DNA from: Balneola sp.
Lineage (GTDB): Bacteria; Bacteroidota; Rhodothermia; Balneolales; Balneolaceae
Direction: 5' to 3'
NCBI GenBank assembly: GCA_028284195.1
Contig: JANQSE010000012.1
Span: forward strand, 1-64,000
DNA length: 64,000 nucleotides
The notes under the pieces were generated by a model. That model made no database searches. It was not told the DNA's origin and saw only the letters and a list, made by a program, of their open reading frames with translations. The position numbers and the translations under genes are program-made. Shown one piece after another: positions 1 through 9,241 of the stretch. Every line of letters starts with the position of its first letter. Within the stretch, counting starts at the first letter, position 1.

Positions 1-60
1 CCATTGAATTTAGTCCAAGTTGGGATGAGTTGCTTTGCAACTTTGTACTTAGCCCAGCCA

Positions 61-98
61 CGTTGAAGATGAAGAGCGGAGCGAATTCATCTTCAACG
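61..98. repeat. Perfect 13-bp inverted repeat at start of next cassette
   Basis: Bases 61-73 (cgttgaagatgaa) are exactly the reverse complement of 86-98, with a 12-base loop. Read on the minus strand, this begins at the GTTGAAG that closes the attC-like site at 91-223, so it is the first DNA of a further putative cassette running off the left edge. The complement of the cassette start appears only about 26 bases later, so this could be an empty mini-cassette or the stem of another site. Farther left, minus-strand TAAGTACAAAGTTG and CAACTTGGACTAA form a second imperfect stem. The arms are seen directly; the interpretation is inference. Confidence 0.55.
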
Positions 99-223
99 GC
101 CAAGTATAAGCGTAGTGCGGGATTAGGAGCACTTTACTTTCAGTTTGCCGATATGTTTGTTAATAGCCAATTCTTTTCAATTTTGCACTTTCACCCGCAT
201 TACGTTTATACAGTGTTAGCTGC
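91..223 (-). other. attC-like recombination site (distal to R-M cassette)
   Basis: On the minus strand the site reads GCAGCTAAC (R'-like, plus 215-223), then an 18-base arm gtataaacgtaatgcggg (plus 194-211), 72 unconserved bases, the second arm (plus 104-121, 16 of 18 positions complementary), and finally GGCCGTTGAAG (R''-like). The layout matches the site at 9908-10042 in arm length, the GTATAA ends and the spacer length. The R' box is the exact reverse complement of GTTAGCTGC at 9908-9916, where the putative cassette starts. That relation is the hallmark of integron cassettes. Function as a substrate of the 11797 integrase is inferred. Confidence 0.66.
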
Positions 224-422
224 TGGTATTAATTCATTTCAGTCATTTATCATTTTATCCTGATACAAAATCTGCTCATTTAAAGCACTACTGTTTCCGA
301 AAAAATTAGTTTTTAGGGTCGGCAAAAAAGCGATGGAAGACAGACTGGCTCTTGCCGCAAAATTTGGATTGCAGTGATGGCTTCCGTGCGTTTTGCGGGA
401 TGTGCCTGGCTGTGTGGGATGG
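224..422. other. Non-coding tail of the large cassette, with hairpin
   Basis: No credible gene lies between the end of the AIPR gene and the attC-like site. The stretch contains an 8-bp inverted repeat, ccgcaaaa (355-362) / ttttgcgg (391-398). This may be a transcript-end structure or part of an older mobile boundary. It also contains the left copy of a 16-bp sequence (299-314) that recurs inverted at 9797-9812. Confidence 0.5.
299..314. repeat. Left copy of 16-bp inverted repeat flanking R-M module
   Basis: Bases 299-314 are the exact reverse complement of aaaaactaattttttc at 9797-9812. The two copies enclose the whole six-gene defence operon plus a hairpin at each end. The repeat is A+T-rich, so chance is possible, and no target-site duplication is visible outside the copies. 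It may mark the ends of a module inserted into an older cassette. Confidence 0.4.
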
Positions 423-2741
423 TTATCCTTTAAATCCTGCTGCTTTAAGCTTCTCATAATATATCATTAAGTTTTTCTCATGGAATGAGTTAATTTTCTT
501 TAGTCCATAAGCAAAGTCTGAAACATAACTGCGTTGTTTTGCAGATAATATTTTGACCCGGGAATCCCATTCAACCATTTTTCCAATCAAGTTAACATCT
601 ACTTTTAGATTTGATTTCTTAGTTTCCTTTATTGCAATTTGTTTGTTGTTTTCTTCAATTTCCAAAATTTCCGGGGCTTCATTAATTATAGTCTCTAGAA
701 TTGAGATCCCCTTTGTTCTTAAACTGTCATTAATGGATTTCTTGTTTTTTATCGAAACAGAAATATTTAAAGCAATATCTTGTAAGTATCTGCTCAATTG
801 CCCGGTCTTCGCTCCCCATTTTTCAATAACTTCCCATTTGTCAGATGATACAGATTTAATTAAACCAATCTCCTGGTTGATTATTTTTAGGTTTACTTCA
901 TCCTCAGTTAAGCTTTTTCTTTTAGGAGAGTCAGGGCTGATAAAGTCTTGTTTCAATTCGGAATAGTCTATTTCAAAATCATTTTCTTTAATTGCCGTCC
1001 AGCACTCTTCCTTTTTTGCCCATTCACCATACAAAGCTCCGGGGGCATTTTCTTTTATGAATGATTCAACTGATTCCATTAGGTTATATAACAGCCCTTT
1101 TGTCAATTCGCTTATAGATTGATTTTTCCAGATTTTAAATAAGTCAAGTTGGTATTCAGTTTTTAGGTTCAGTAATGCCAATGAATATGGAACAGTTATA
1201 TATCTCATATCCCCGATAGCATTTGGCTTAACGCCATAGAGTTTTTCTGCTGTTTTAAACATTATTGCTTTTGCAACAGAATCTTCATAGAAAATATTAT
1301 CTGGTTTATCAGGCATATTGTAGTTTAGGAATTGTACATAGTTTTTTTGACTACCCCGAACGACAATGTGTGGCCCGACTACAAGTTTTTTGCCGTGCCA
1401 AACTTCCTCGTAAGTATTTACATATTTTGCTAGGAGTTCTTTTGTAATCATTTGACTCCTTGGGTTTTTCAGGTCAAATGCTTTTCTCCTGGCTGGCGTA
1501 AACCCTTCTTTTAAACGTGCATTTTTAAATTGTCCACGTGCCCGTTCATAGAACCATCTTGTCTGAATATTAGACCCTTCAACAGGTTGTGCCCAGACTG
1601 AACGGGATATTTTTTCAAGTTCTACATGAAATGGTTTGTTAGAGCTTAAATCTGATGTTGAAACTCTGTTTTGTGTGTTTGCGTATTCTGCAATTCGATT
1701 TACTATTTCGTTGAAATTATCACGCTTTTTTACAACAGTAAGTTTTGTCTGAACAAATATCTTGTCAATTTCAGCTTTATCTTTTTTCCATGTGTGATAA
1801 ACCGAAGCTGTGGTTTGACCTCCGTTAACGATTTGAAAATCTTTTACCCAAACGATTGCTTTTTCTCCGTCAGGCAGTTCTTTGATTTCTAATTCATCAG
1901 CTGTGGCTGCAATACCATTGTTAAAAGCAAGAAACATGTGGGGTTCTTCTTTAATCGTTTTCCTGATTCCACGATTTATTTTTCCGGTAAACTGTAAAAA
2001 GGAACGAACATTTTGTTCCAACAAGCGTGATCCATATTCTTCGTAAATGTTTGCAAGTGTTGCTCCGGGAATTAATGCCAGGTAAGATTCATAGTCGTCA
2101 TTTTCAGAAGGGGATTTTAAACATGGAACCAAACCACCATGGTCATCAAAATTAATTTCAATCGGAACGTGCGAATGGTCAGACAGGTTAAACAAATACT
2201 CAATGTCAACAACTCTGGTAAAAATTGAATAACCTGAAATTGTTTTGGTGTTTTTAATATCAGACTTGAAAATTCCGTTGGTAAGTACAAAAATATTTAC
2301 CCTCGACAGAAACTCCCTGACTTCTTTAACTTCTGCAAGCGTATGGGCTAAATCAAAAACTTCTGACGATTCTTCCAGCTCTGTGATATAATTTTTGTAA
2401 ACGGCATTTCTAAAGAATCGCTCAACCTGGTTAACAGAAGTTTCTGTTTCTTGTTTGGTCAGGGTAAAAGGTTTTTCAACCCCCTTAAAAACAGTTACAA
2501 ATAAATCAAGCGTTTCATAGTTTTCTGAAAGAGCGTAGCCGTTTAGTTTGTGCATTGTCCTGCCGAGCTTATCTTCTTTTCGATCAAAACAAACTCGTGC
2601 ATTTTCAGTTTCTCCAGCATCAGCCAGGTAATCAATGGCTATTTGAGTAAAAATCTGTTCCTGAACACCCCCTTCATCTTCTGCTACCTGGGTGGATTTA
2701 ATTTCCTGAAATAATTCATTATAAAAATCTTCAATTTTCAT
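423..2741 (-). CDS. AIPR family phage-resistance protein
   Basis: This is a 772-residue protein of the AIPR (abortive infection phage resistance) family. The family core is visible at residues 272-280 (AFNNGIAAT), 304-314 (IVNGGQTTASV) and 353-361 (YANTQNRVS); these Asn/Gly-rich motifs are what identify AIPR. The last 200 or so residues are not recognised. AIPR proteins are known from phage abortive-infection plasmids and from restriction-type islands, but their biochemical activity is poorly defined. The ATG overlaps the end of the upstream PD-(D/E)XK gene by 11 bases, so the two are probably translationally coupled. It is the last gene of the six-gene defence operon and probably an effector component. 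Confidence 0.88.
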   Translation of the reverse strand: MKIEDFYNELFQEIKSTQVAEDEGGVQEQIFTQIAIDYLADAGETENARVCFDRKEDKLGRTMHKLNGYALSENYETLDLFVTVFKGVEKPFTLTKQETETSVNQVERFFRNAVYKNYITELEESSEVFDLAHTLAEVKEVREFLSRVNIFVLTNGIFKSDIKNTKTISGYSIFTRVVDIEYLFNLSDHSHVPIEINFDDHGGLVPCLKSPSENDDYESYLALIPGATLANIYEEYGSRLLEQNVRSFLQFTGKINRGIRKTIKEEPHMFLAFNNGIAATADELEIKELPDGEKAIVWVKDFQIVNGGQTTASVYHTWKKDKAEIDKIFVQTKLTVVKKRDNFNEIVNRIAEYANTQNRVSTSDLSSNKPFHVELEKISRSVWAQPVEGSNIQTRWFYERARGQFKNARLKEGFTPARRKAFDLKNPRSQMITKELLAKYVNTYEEVWHGKKLVVGPHIVVRGSQKNYVQFLNYNMPDKPDNIFYEDSVAKAIMFKTAEKLYGVKPNAIGDMRYITVPYSLALLNLKTEYQLDLFKIWKNQSISELTKGLLYNLMESVESFIKENAPGALYGEWAKKEECWTAIKENDFEIDYSELKQDFISPDSPKRKSLTEDEVNLKIINQEIGLIKSVSSDKWEVIEKWGAKTGQLSRYLQDIALNISVSIKNKKSINDSLRTKGISILETIINEAPEILEIEENNKQIAIKETKKSNLKVDVNLIGKMVEWDSRVKILSAKQRSYVSDFAYGLKKINSFHEKNLMIYYEKLKAAGFKG

Positions 2742-3741
2742 TATAACCCAGACTTTTAATTACACTTGAGAAATCTGATTTGTGTTTTTCTGTTTCAGAA
2801 GTTAACACAACTGAGTAATGCACATCACCAACACCTTTAAGTAAATCTTTTTCCTCAATTCGGGGGAAATTATCGGAAACGAAATAAAAATCTTCACCTC
2901 TTATCAGATATGAAATTTCATTATATTTTGCTTCGTGATGTTTAAAATAACCTACACTGATAAGTTTGCGATTCAGGATGTTTCTATGCAATTTATTATC
3001 CCCGATAATCGAAAACAATTCAGCAATAATAGTATTTAACGTGTATTCGTTTCCATTGCGTTTTTCAAGTGATAAATGAAACAGAAACAGACTGTTAAGT
3101 AATGTTGTATCTAATTGCCGTTCACTGCTTATTCGAATTTTTTGATGATTATGGGTTTGTGTTGTCTTAACCTCAATGGCAGAATTATCTTTTTCAAAAT
3201 CCCTGATTCCCGTATCGGGGCCAACCCAAATATTCAGACTTTTTTCAATTTGCTTAGTTTGCTCAAAGAACTTTTTTAACAAATGCAATTCCCCGAAAAG
3301 CCCGATTTGTTTTTCGGGTGATAAGCCCGGACTTTTGGCAAGTACAAATAATTCTTTCCATTCAAGGAAACGGTTTTGCAGTGCCAGAATCAATTTGTTT
3401 TCCTGTGTAACCGAAGAAACAGAATTGAATAAATCCTCACAAAGAACTGCAAATATCGAAGATAAAGAATTGTCAGAAAGACTGATTAATAGCAATGACT
3501 TTGAAGTTTCAGTTTCATCAGATATTATCTCCGTAGTAATATCTTTTAAATCATTTAATGCAGAAACGTCAACTTTATCAGTGGATATTCTGAAAGCGAT
3601 ACTTTTTACCTTTTCCGGCATTCTCATTGCCACAAAACAATCGGGTAATATCTCTGGGGAAAAACGTTTTAAAACGACACCTGTTTTCAGAGAATCTTTT
3701 TCTTCAAAATCCTGCCATACGTTTTCAATCTTCGTATTCAT
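2731..3741 (-). CDS. PD-(D/E)XK motif nuclease-like protein (DUF4420 type)
   Basis: This 336-residue protein resembles the 'PD-(D/E)XK motif protein' family found beside Z1 and AIPR genes. A possible catalytic set is E151 in GLFGELHLL, D181 in TGIRDFEKD, and E190-V-K192 in AIEVKTTQTH. This spacing suits the restriction-endonuclease fold, with the E-x-K on the second core strand. The N-terminal 130 residues are not assigned. It overlaps both neighbours (17 bases with the Z1 gene, 11 with AIPR). It is the most likely DNA-cutting subunit of the operon, because no classical restriction endonuclease is present. The family call is fairly secure; nuclease activity is inferred. Confidence 0.85.
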   Translation of the reverse strand: MNTKIENVWQDFEEKDSLKTGVVLKRFSPEILPDCFVAMRMPEKVKSIAFRISTDKVDVSALNDLKDITTEIISDETETSKSLLLISLSDNSLSSIFAVLCEDLFNSVSSVTQENKLILALQNRFLEWKELFVLAKSPGLSPEKQIGLFGELHLLKKFFEQTKQIEKSLNIWVGPDTGIRDFEKDNSAIEVKTTQTHNHQKIRISSERQLDTTLLNSLFLFHLSLEKRNGNEYTLNTIIAELFSIIGDNKLHRNILNRKLISVGYFKHHEAKYNEISYLIRGEDFYFVSDNFPRIEEKDLLKGVGDVHYSVVLTSETEKHKSDFSSVIKSLGYNEN

Positions 3742-6520
3742 AATCTTCGGGTTCTTCGGTTACTTCAAATTTGTCCAAAAGCTGTTCATGAACAGCATAA
3801 GTAACAGTTGTATTTGTTTTGCTTCCCGGAAAACGTATGGCAAATCCAACAATTGGATTTTCAATATCGGGCAAACCCGCTTTTTCAGGATTTAGCAAGT
3901 ACAAAAGGAGTAACGGAAACCTGGCATTTCTTATTTCCATGTCGTTACGTACCAGATTACCATTTGGATAATTCGGCATTTTTACTGCTCCGGGATATTC
4001 TTCGTGTGCTTTTTTATTTGCAAAAGTTTTTTCCCTGGCAAGTTTGTATTCTTCATCCGTTAAGTCAACAAATTCGTGATTCGGGCTAATGATGTGAGAT
4101 TTGCGAATGTAATAAACTTCCTCGCTACTGTTCTTATCGTCTTCTGTCCTGTCAAAAAGCCAGATTTGGTTATTATCCAGAGAATAATCATTGCTTTTGG
4201 AACTACTGCTCATTAATGCCACATGCCAGGTGTCAAGCTCGTTATCTTTTTGCTTTTCAATAATAAACTCTCCTAATCTTTCCGGTGATGCAATCGGGTT
4301 GTCAGGAGCTACAAAGCTGCTGATAAATGAAACTACATCTGATGCCGCAATATCTGTCCAAAGTAAGTTCCCCTTTTTATTCGTTGGTGACGATGTAAAA
4401 GAAGATATAAGTTTATTCAGGTTGGTAAGGTTTACAGCAATGTCTTTAGTTCTTTTGCTTAGCTTGTAGGATTCTATCAAAACTCCTGACCATGAAATAT
4501 TTACATTTATGGCTGTTCTGATTTTATTCGTTGCCGATATTTGTAATACTCCGGGGTGGGTTCTTACTTTTAAAGCATATTGTTCAGGAGTACTTCCGGC
4601 AATCTCAGACATATAATTGAACTCTTTTCTCAGTTCTTCCGAAGCAAGCGTGATATGGCAAAACCATTCATTAAGTTCTCGTGATGTGAAAAGACGGCAC
4701 AAATCAACATAACCCGGTCTGTAGCCAAACCAACGTCCCATTTGCATAAGTGTGTCGTACATTCTGGAAGCCCTCAGATAATAGCTTACAGACAAGCCTT
4801 CAAGTGTTAACCCTCTTGATAATTTATTTCCACCGACTGCAATAACGGATAATCCTGCTTCTTCTCCTTCTTTTACATATTTTTTGTCGTAAGCCTGGTA
4901 ATCAAGCACATCTTTTGCTCCACCATGTATTTCTTTCACCTGTATTTTAGCTGCTGACGGGTGCAAAAATAGTAACACTTCCTTCCAGGAATGTACTTTT
5001 ATATTTGGGTCAAGTCCTGATAATTGAGAATTTAAGATTTGAGATGACGTGGTAACATAGGAACGGTAGTTTTCTGTATCATTTTCAAATGTTTCCTGAA
5101 TTTCATTTAATATCAGGAGATTATTTTGTTCAATGCCCAACCTGTAGAAGTTAAATACACTCTCAACCAGTTCTTTAATGTGTGCCTGCCAGTTTGTAAA
5201 CCGTGAAACGTGTATCAGCATCGAGTTGTGTTCGTTCCCTTGTCCACGTAATCGCCTTATCGAACAGGTTAGTATAAAACATTTTATTGCTGTTTTAAGC
5301 GATTCCGGTACGCTTACAGGTAACTGCTCATCACGTTTGTGCCTGTCGGGAACAAAGCTTTGATAATCATTAATTCTATGAACAACGGGCAAGGTGTCCA
5401 TTGGTTCTTCTCCATCTTCCAGCGGTTCAAATCCAAATATTTTGTCAGGGCCCACATAGTTTGTTGGGGCAGGAATATTTGTGATAAAATCACGCGGGAA
5501 TAGATTGTCTTCGTTTAACGGGATGAAGATATTTGCAAACGGAGTAGCAGTATAACCAACATAAGCACTTTTTTGGAACAATCGCAAAAGGTTTCTGATT
5601 TGTCCGTTAATCCTTGTCGGGTTTAAATCGTCTCTTTTTGTATTTATTGAGGCATTATCCGCTTCATCGTCAATAATCAACAAAGGTTTATTTCTGATAA
5701 TTTTATCGCCCTTATTGGTTTCTGTGGATTGTGCTGCAAGCCACTGTTCCAGTCTGTTTAAAACATGTGCATTCTTCTTTACGACTGCAATTATGGGGTC
5801 ATTTGTATAGAAATTAAGCGCCAGGGCATTTGCTGCACCGGCATTAAAATCGCCATTGTCAAGGCTCGAAGTCAGAGAATGTGCAATTAAATGCCTGTTG
5901 CTTTTTTGTTCTCCAACACCAATCCAAAGATTGTTGTTTTTATTTACTCTTTCCTGTTGTGTGTCAAATCCCAGGAAACCTTCGTCCAATCTTAATTGTG
6001 TCTGGCTTCTCAGGTTTTTATGAATACCAGCCAAAACAATAATCATTTTAAAACCTGCGTCTGCGGCTTTGCAAATCAAACCAGTGTAATTTGCTGTTTT
6101 ACCGGATTGAACCTGCCCGACCACCATTCCACGTTTGTCAATTTGTGCTTTTTGGGCTGGTTCAAATAGGGCATCAAGAGTCCTGTCGGTTAATTTGTCT
6201 ATTGATTGCACTGTTTTGGGCGGAAATTTTTTCTTTTCTTCGAGATACCATTTATACCTGTTCCAGAAGCCCCATTCAATTTTTGATTTATTTCCGGCAA
6301 GCCAGGGTCTTCTTGCTTCTTCTTTTTCAATTATCCTGAAATCATCAACCCAAATCTTATATTCTGATTCGATATGCCTTAGCAATTCTTCTTTGGAAAT
6401 ATCCTCATATAACTTTAGCGTTTTTAAGACGGCATCTTCAATTTGCTGTTTGCTTGCTGTATCCGTACAGCCCATTTTTCTCAAAAAATATAAAGCATCT
6501 TCTTTGGCTTCATGTATCAT
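3725..6520 (-). CDS. Z1 domain-containing SF2-type ATPase
   Basis: This 931-residue protein combines a helicase-like P-loop ATPase with a Z1 domain. Visible motifs are Walker A GQVQSGKT (135-142), Walker B DDEAD (284-288), motif III TATPFAN (324-330), motif V-like GGNKLSRGLTLEGL (563-576) and motif VI-like QMGRWFGYR (593-601). The Z1 family is known from restriction-modification islands that also carry MutL/MORC ATPases. It probably translocates on or remodels DNA, and may pass substrates to the PD-(D/E)XK protein. It overlaps the upstream MORC-like gene by four bases (ATGA) and the downstream gene by 17, which indicates one translationally coupled transcript. Length is normal for the family and no motif is broken. 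Confidence 0.9.
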   Translation of the reverse strand: MIHEAKEDALYFLRKMGCTDTASKQQIEDAVLKTLKLYEDISKEELLRHIESEYKIWVDDFRIIEKEEARRPWLAGNKSKIEWGFWNRYKWYLEEKKKFPPKTVQSIDKLTDRTLDALFEPAQKAQIDKRGMVVGQVQSGKTANYTGLICKAADAGFKMIIVLAGIHKNLRSQTQLRLDEGFLGFDTQQERVNKNNNLWIGVGEQKSNRHLIAHSLTSSLDNGDFNAGAANALALNFYTNDPIIAVVKKNAHVLNRLEQWLAAQSTETNKGDKIIRNKPLLIIDDEADNASINTKRDDLNPTRINGQIRNLLRLFQKSAYVGYTATPFANIFIPLNEDNLFPRDFITNIPAPTNYVGPDKIFGFEPLEDGEEPMDTLPVVHRINDYQSFVPDRHKRDEQLPVSVPESLKTAIKCFILTCSIRRLRGQGNEHNSMLIHVSRFTNWQAHIKELVESVFNFYRLGIEQNNLLILNEIQETFENDTENYRSYVTTSSQILNSQLSGLDPNIKVHSWKEVLLFLHPSAAKIQVKEIHGGAKDVLDYQAYDKKYVKEGEEAGLSVIAVGGNKLSRGLTLEGLSVSYYLRASRMYDTLMQMGRWFGYRPGYVDLCRLFTSRELNEWFCHITLASEELRKEFNYMSEIAGSTPEQYALKVRTHPGVLQISATNKIRTAINVNISWSGVLIESYKLSKRTKDIAVNLTNLNKLISSFTSSPTNKKGNLLWTDIAASDVVSFISSFVAPDNPIASPERLGEFIIEKQKDNELDTWHVALMSSSSKSNDYSLDNNQIWLFDRTEDDKNSSEEVYYIRKSHIISPNHEFVDLTDEEYKLAREKTFANKKAHEEYPGAVKMPNYPNGNLVRNDMEIRNARFPLLLLYLLNPEKAGLPDIENPIVGFAIRFPGSKTNTTVTYAVHEQLLDKFEVTEEPEDYEYED

Positions 6521-7989
6521 AATTGTCCGGCTAATGATTCGATGTATTGTGGGTATTTATCAAATGGCTCGATTGAAAGCAAAACAGCTTTTGCCTCATT
6601 ATGTGATTTGCCTGAATTAATTAATCTTTTCAGGTGTTTTTCCATTTTCTGTATTAATAGTTCATGTTCAATGTTTTCAAATGGCAATCCATGAGATTCT
6701 GGTTCTTCACTTTCCTTTATTGTAATCAATGGAACAGGTACAGTTTCTTCAATGAACTTAATAAGCTCGTTCAGATTCTGTTTTGAGGGTTCTTCAATGA
6801 TTTCACTGATTACGGGATGTTTTCGGTTGATGGAATAAAAACGCTTTCCATGTCTTTGTTTTTCAATCCAAACCGGTGTGAATTTGAAAGAAGGGTACTT
6901 CCTCTGTAAAATTTTCCCCTTATGACGATATACGTTAACTGCATGTGCCCGAACATCTTTTGCATAGGCTTTAAGCTGGGTTTGTGTCTTAATTGGTGGT
7001 CTGGCTATGGATTTTTTAATGTCAATTTGCCATTTTTCATCAACTGTATTAGGCAAATCAATCATTATCCTACAAAGTTTGTAGTGTTCTTCTTTTCTGA
7101 ACATACCAAGCCAGTTGCCTGCTACAAGTAAACGTTCATTTCGGTATATGTAAAATCCCTGTTGTTCATTCCATCCTTTTGGGCCGGAAGCCTTTTTAAA
7201 TGTCTGCCCGGATATTTTTGATTTATGTGGAAGGACATACCCTTTTACAACTATATTGCCTTTTCCAAGAAATTCTTCGGCACAGGGTTGAATGCCGTTT
7301 TCACCTCTGAGAAACGGATCCCAGGCTTCAATCTTTCTGTCCTGAAACCAGATTTTTATTTTTCCTTGTTCTAAAAATCTGTGGAAAACCATTTCAAGAT
7401 GTTTTTTTACACCTTCCATAATTTCCATAAATTTTCCAAGGGCTTCTGTATCGTCTTCTTTGGTGTTTTTTAGGATTCTGTCAATACAATACCAAATAAC
7501 ACTTGTCCCTGATTCCTGCTTTTTCAGGTTTTCAATTTCACAGGTTGAAGGTGTAAACTGTATTAATTCCCATGATTTTGTTTTGTTTACATGGTCTAAA
7601 TCCCATGCCCAACAAACAGGGGTATAATCTTTTCTTTTTGAAATTACTGAGAATTTTCTGGTCTGTGAAAATGATGCAGTTTTTAAGCCTAAACCGAACC
7701 TGCCCAGGTCTTTTGATGAGCGTTCGTCTGACGGATGTTTACTGCCTGGTCGCATAGCCTGAACCAATTCCTCGTGGTTCATTCCATAACCATCATCTTT
7801 TATTTTTATGATTGTTCCTTCCCCTTTCCAATCGTAATTAATCCAAACATTTTTTGCTTCAGCGGAAATAGAGTTATCGATAATATCAGCAGCAGCCGTT
7901 TCAATGGAATAACCAATGGCACGGAAAGTTTCTATCATTGAGGATGCATCGGGTTCGGCTTTGGTTGTTTGAAATTGAGGTTTAGTCAT
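6517..7989 (-). CDS. MORC-like GHKL ATPase
   Basis: This 490-residue ATP-binding protein of the GHKL (gyrase/Hsp90/histidine kinase/MutL) superfamily is closest in look to prokaryotic MORC proteins. The N box lies in ADIIDNS (Asn39), the G1 box is DDGYGM (65-70) and the G2 box is GRFGLGLKTAS (96-106). The rest fits an S5-like transducer domain plus a short tail. GHKL ATPases of this kind dimerise on ATP binding and act as clamps or sensors on DNA. In R-M islands they are proposed to sense mismatched or unmodified DNA. The start overlaps the methyltransferase stop by eight bases and the end overlaps the Z1 gene by four. The fold is secure; the role is inferred from the operon. Confidence 0.88.
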   Translation of the reverse strand: MTKPQFQTTKAEPDASSMIETFRAIGYSIETAAADIIDNSISAEAKNVWINYDWKGEGTIIKIKDDGYGMNHEELVQAMRPGSKHPSDERSSKDLGRFGLGLKTASFSQTRKFSVISKRKDYTPVCWAWDLDHVNKTKSWELIQFTPSTCEIENLKKQESGTSVIWYCIDRILKNTKEDDTEALGKFMEIMEGVKKHLEMVFHRFLEQGKIKIWFQDRKIEAWDPFLRGENGIQPCAEEFLGKGNIVVKGYVLPHKSKISGQTFKKASGPKGWNEQQGFYIYRNERLLVAGNWLGMFRKEEHYKLCRIMIDLPNTVDEKWQIDIKKSIARPPIKTQTQLKAYAKDVRAHAVNVYRHKGKILQRKYPSFKFTPVWIEKQRHGKRFYSINRKHPVISEIIEEPSKQNLNELIKFIEETVPVPLITIKESEEPESHGLPFENIEHELLIQKMEKHLKRLINSGKSHNEAKAVLLSIEPFDKYPQYIESLAGQL

Positions 7990-9238
7990 TAAGGAGTAAT
8001 TCTTTTAGCTTGTTTGCAATTGATTCAGCCATCAATGGCGGTACAGCATTTCCGATTTGTCTATAAGCCGCTGTTCTGCTTTGCTTTTCTGTAACACCCT
8101 CGAAAAAGAAATCATCAGGGAAGGTCTGTAATCTGGCTGCTTCTCTTGGGGTAATGGAACGGTTTTGTTTTTTATCAGGATGGATGTAATAATGTCCGTC
8201 TTTACAGATATGAGCAACAACTGTTTGCGAGTAGGGCAGGTCGTCTGCAACTACTTTAAATCTGTCAACGAAAGATTTTTTGTTTTTATGCGATTGCCAT
8301 TTGGCTGGAATGTCGTTGTAGTTTAACCTTTGGTGTCCGTTTTCCCATTTTTCGCAGGCAAGTTTGTAAATTCCTTTATCCTGTTCGGTATGAGGTCTGG
8401 CAATATGTTGGGTGGTAAAATTCAGCCCGTTACGAATATGACTGTCAAACAAGTAATTGCCTTTATATGGTTTGTATTCTGTTTTGTGGTAATTACCTGC
8501 CCCAGCTGAAAGCTTTGGCAAGTCTTTGAAAATTTCTGAAACAGTTACATTTACCTCTTTCTTTTCAAATTCAGGATAAAATCCTTTTTTTCCATTTTTC
8601 TTGCCAATCAGAATTATTCTTTTTCGGTTTTGTAAAACACCAAAATCTTTAGCTTCCAAAACTTTATATTCTGCATAGTAACCTTTCGTCTCAAATAAGT
8701 CGAGCATCATCTGGAGATAAGATTCACCGTCTTTTGTTTTGGCAGATAAAAGCCCGATTACGTTTTCAAAAACAAAATATTTAGGTTGATAATATTCCAG
8801 GAATTTAGCGTATTCTTTAAAAAGATAATTCCTTGAATCGCCCTGCATCCTGTTTTCGTCTCTCGACCTGCCAACCACAGAATAGGCCTGGCAAGGTGGG
8901 CCTCCAATGATGAAATCAATGGTTTCTTTTCCTTTCAATGAATCAATCCTGTCAAAAATTATTTTATTGTTTTTTTCACCAATTGGCATATTTATTACTG
9001 ATTTCCGTTCATTTTCAGAAAGCAAGGCATAAAGTTCGGTTCTTGAAATTTTATTTTGAATATAATCCAGGTAAGGTTGAAAGTTGTCAGAGTTTTTTAA
9101 ATAATGATACGCAGTCCTTGTTATCAGGGTATTGCATGCGGCTTTATCAATTTCTACATGAGCCACAGGTTTAAGTCCCGCCCGGATAAAACCTTCGGAT
9201 AAACCACCTGCTCCTGAAAATAAATCGATAAAGTTCAT
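7982..9238 (-). CDS. DNA (cytosine-5)-methyltransferase
   Basis: This complete 418-residue C5-cytosine methyltransferase transfers methyl from S-adenosylmethionine to C5 of cytosine in a specific sequence. Motif I is FIDLFSGAGGLSEGF (3-17). Motif IV is GGPPCQAYS, with catalytic Cys116. Motif VI is FENV (157-160) and motif VIII is RKRIILIG. Motif IX is ITPREAARLQTFPDDF and motif X is YRQIGNAVPPL. The target recognition region lies between VIII and IX; its sequence specificity cannot be read. It should protect host DNA from the other operon products. It follows the Vsr gene after three bases and overlaps the MORC-like gene by eight. No controller (C) protein is present. Confidence 0.95.
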   Translation of the reverse strand: MNFIDLFSGAGGLSEGFIRAGLKPVAHVEIDKAACNTLITRTAYHYLKNSDNFQPYLDYIQNKISRTELYALLSENERKSVINMPIGEKNNKIIFDRIDSLKGKETIDFIIGGPPCQAYSVVGRSRDENRMQGDSRNYLFKEYAKFLEYYQPKYFVFENVIGLLSAKTKDGESYLQMMLDLFETKGYYAEYKVLEAKDFGVLQNRKRIILIGKKNGKKGFYPEFEKKEVNVTVSEIFKDLPKLSAGAGNYHKTEYKPYKGNYLFDSHIRNGLNFTTQHIARPHTEQDKGIYKLACEKWENGHQRLNYNDIPAKWQSHKNKKSFVDRFKVVADDLPYSQTVVAHICKDGHYYIHPDKKQNRSITPREAARLQTFPDDFFFEGVTEKQSRTAAYRQIGNAVPPLMAESIANKLKELLLND

Positions 9239-9241
9239 CTA

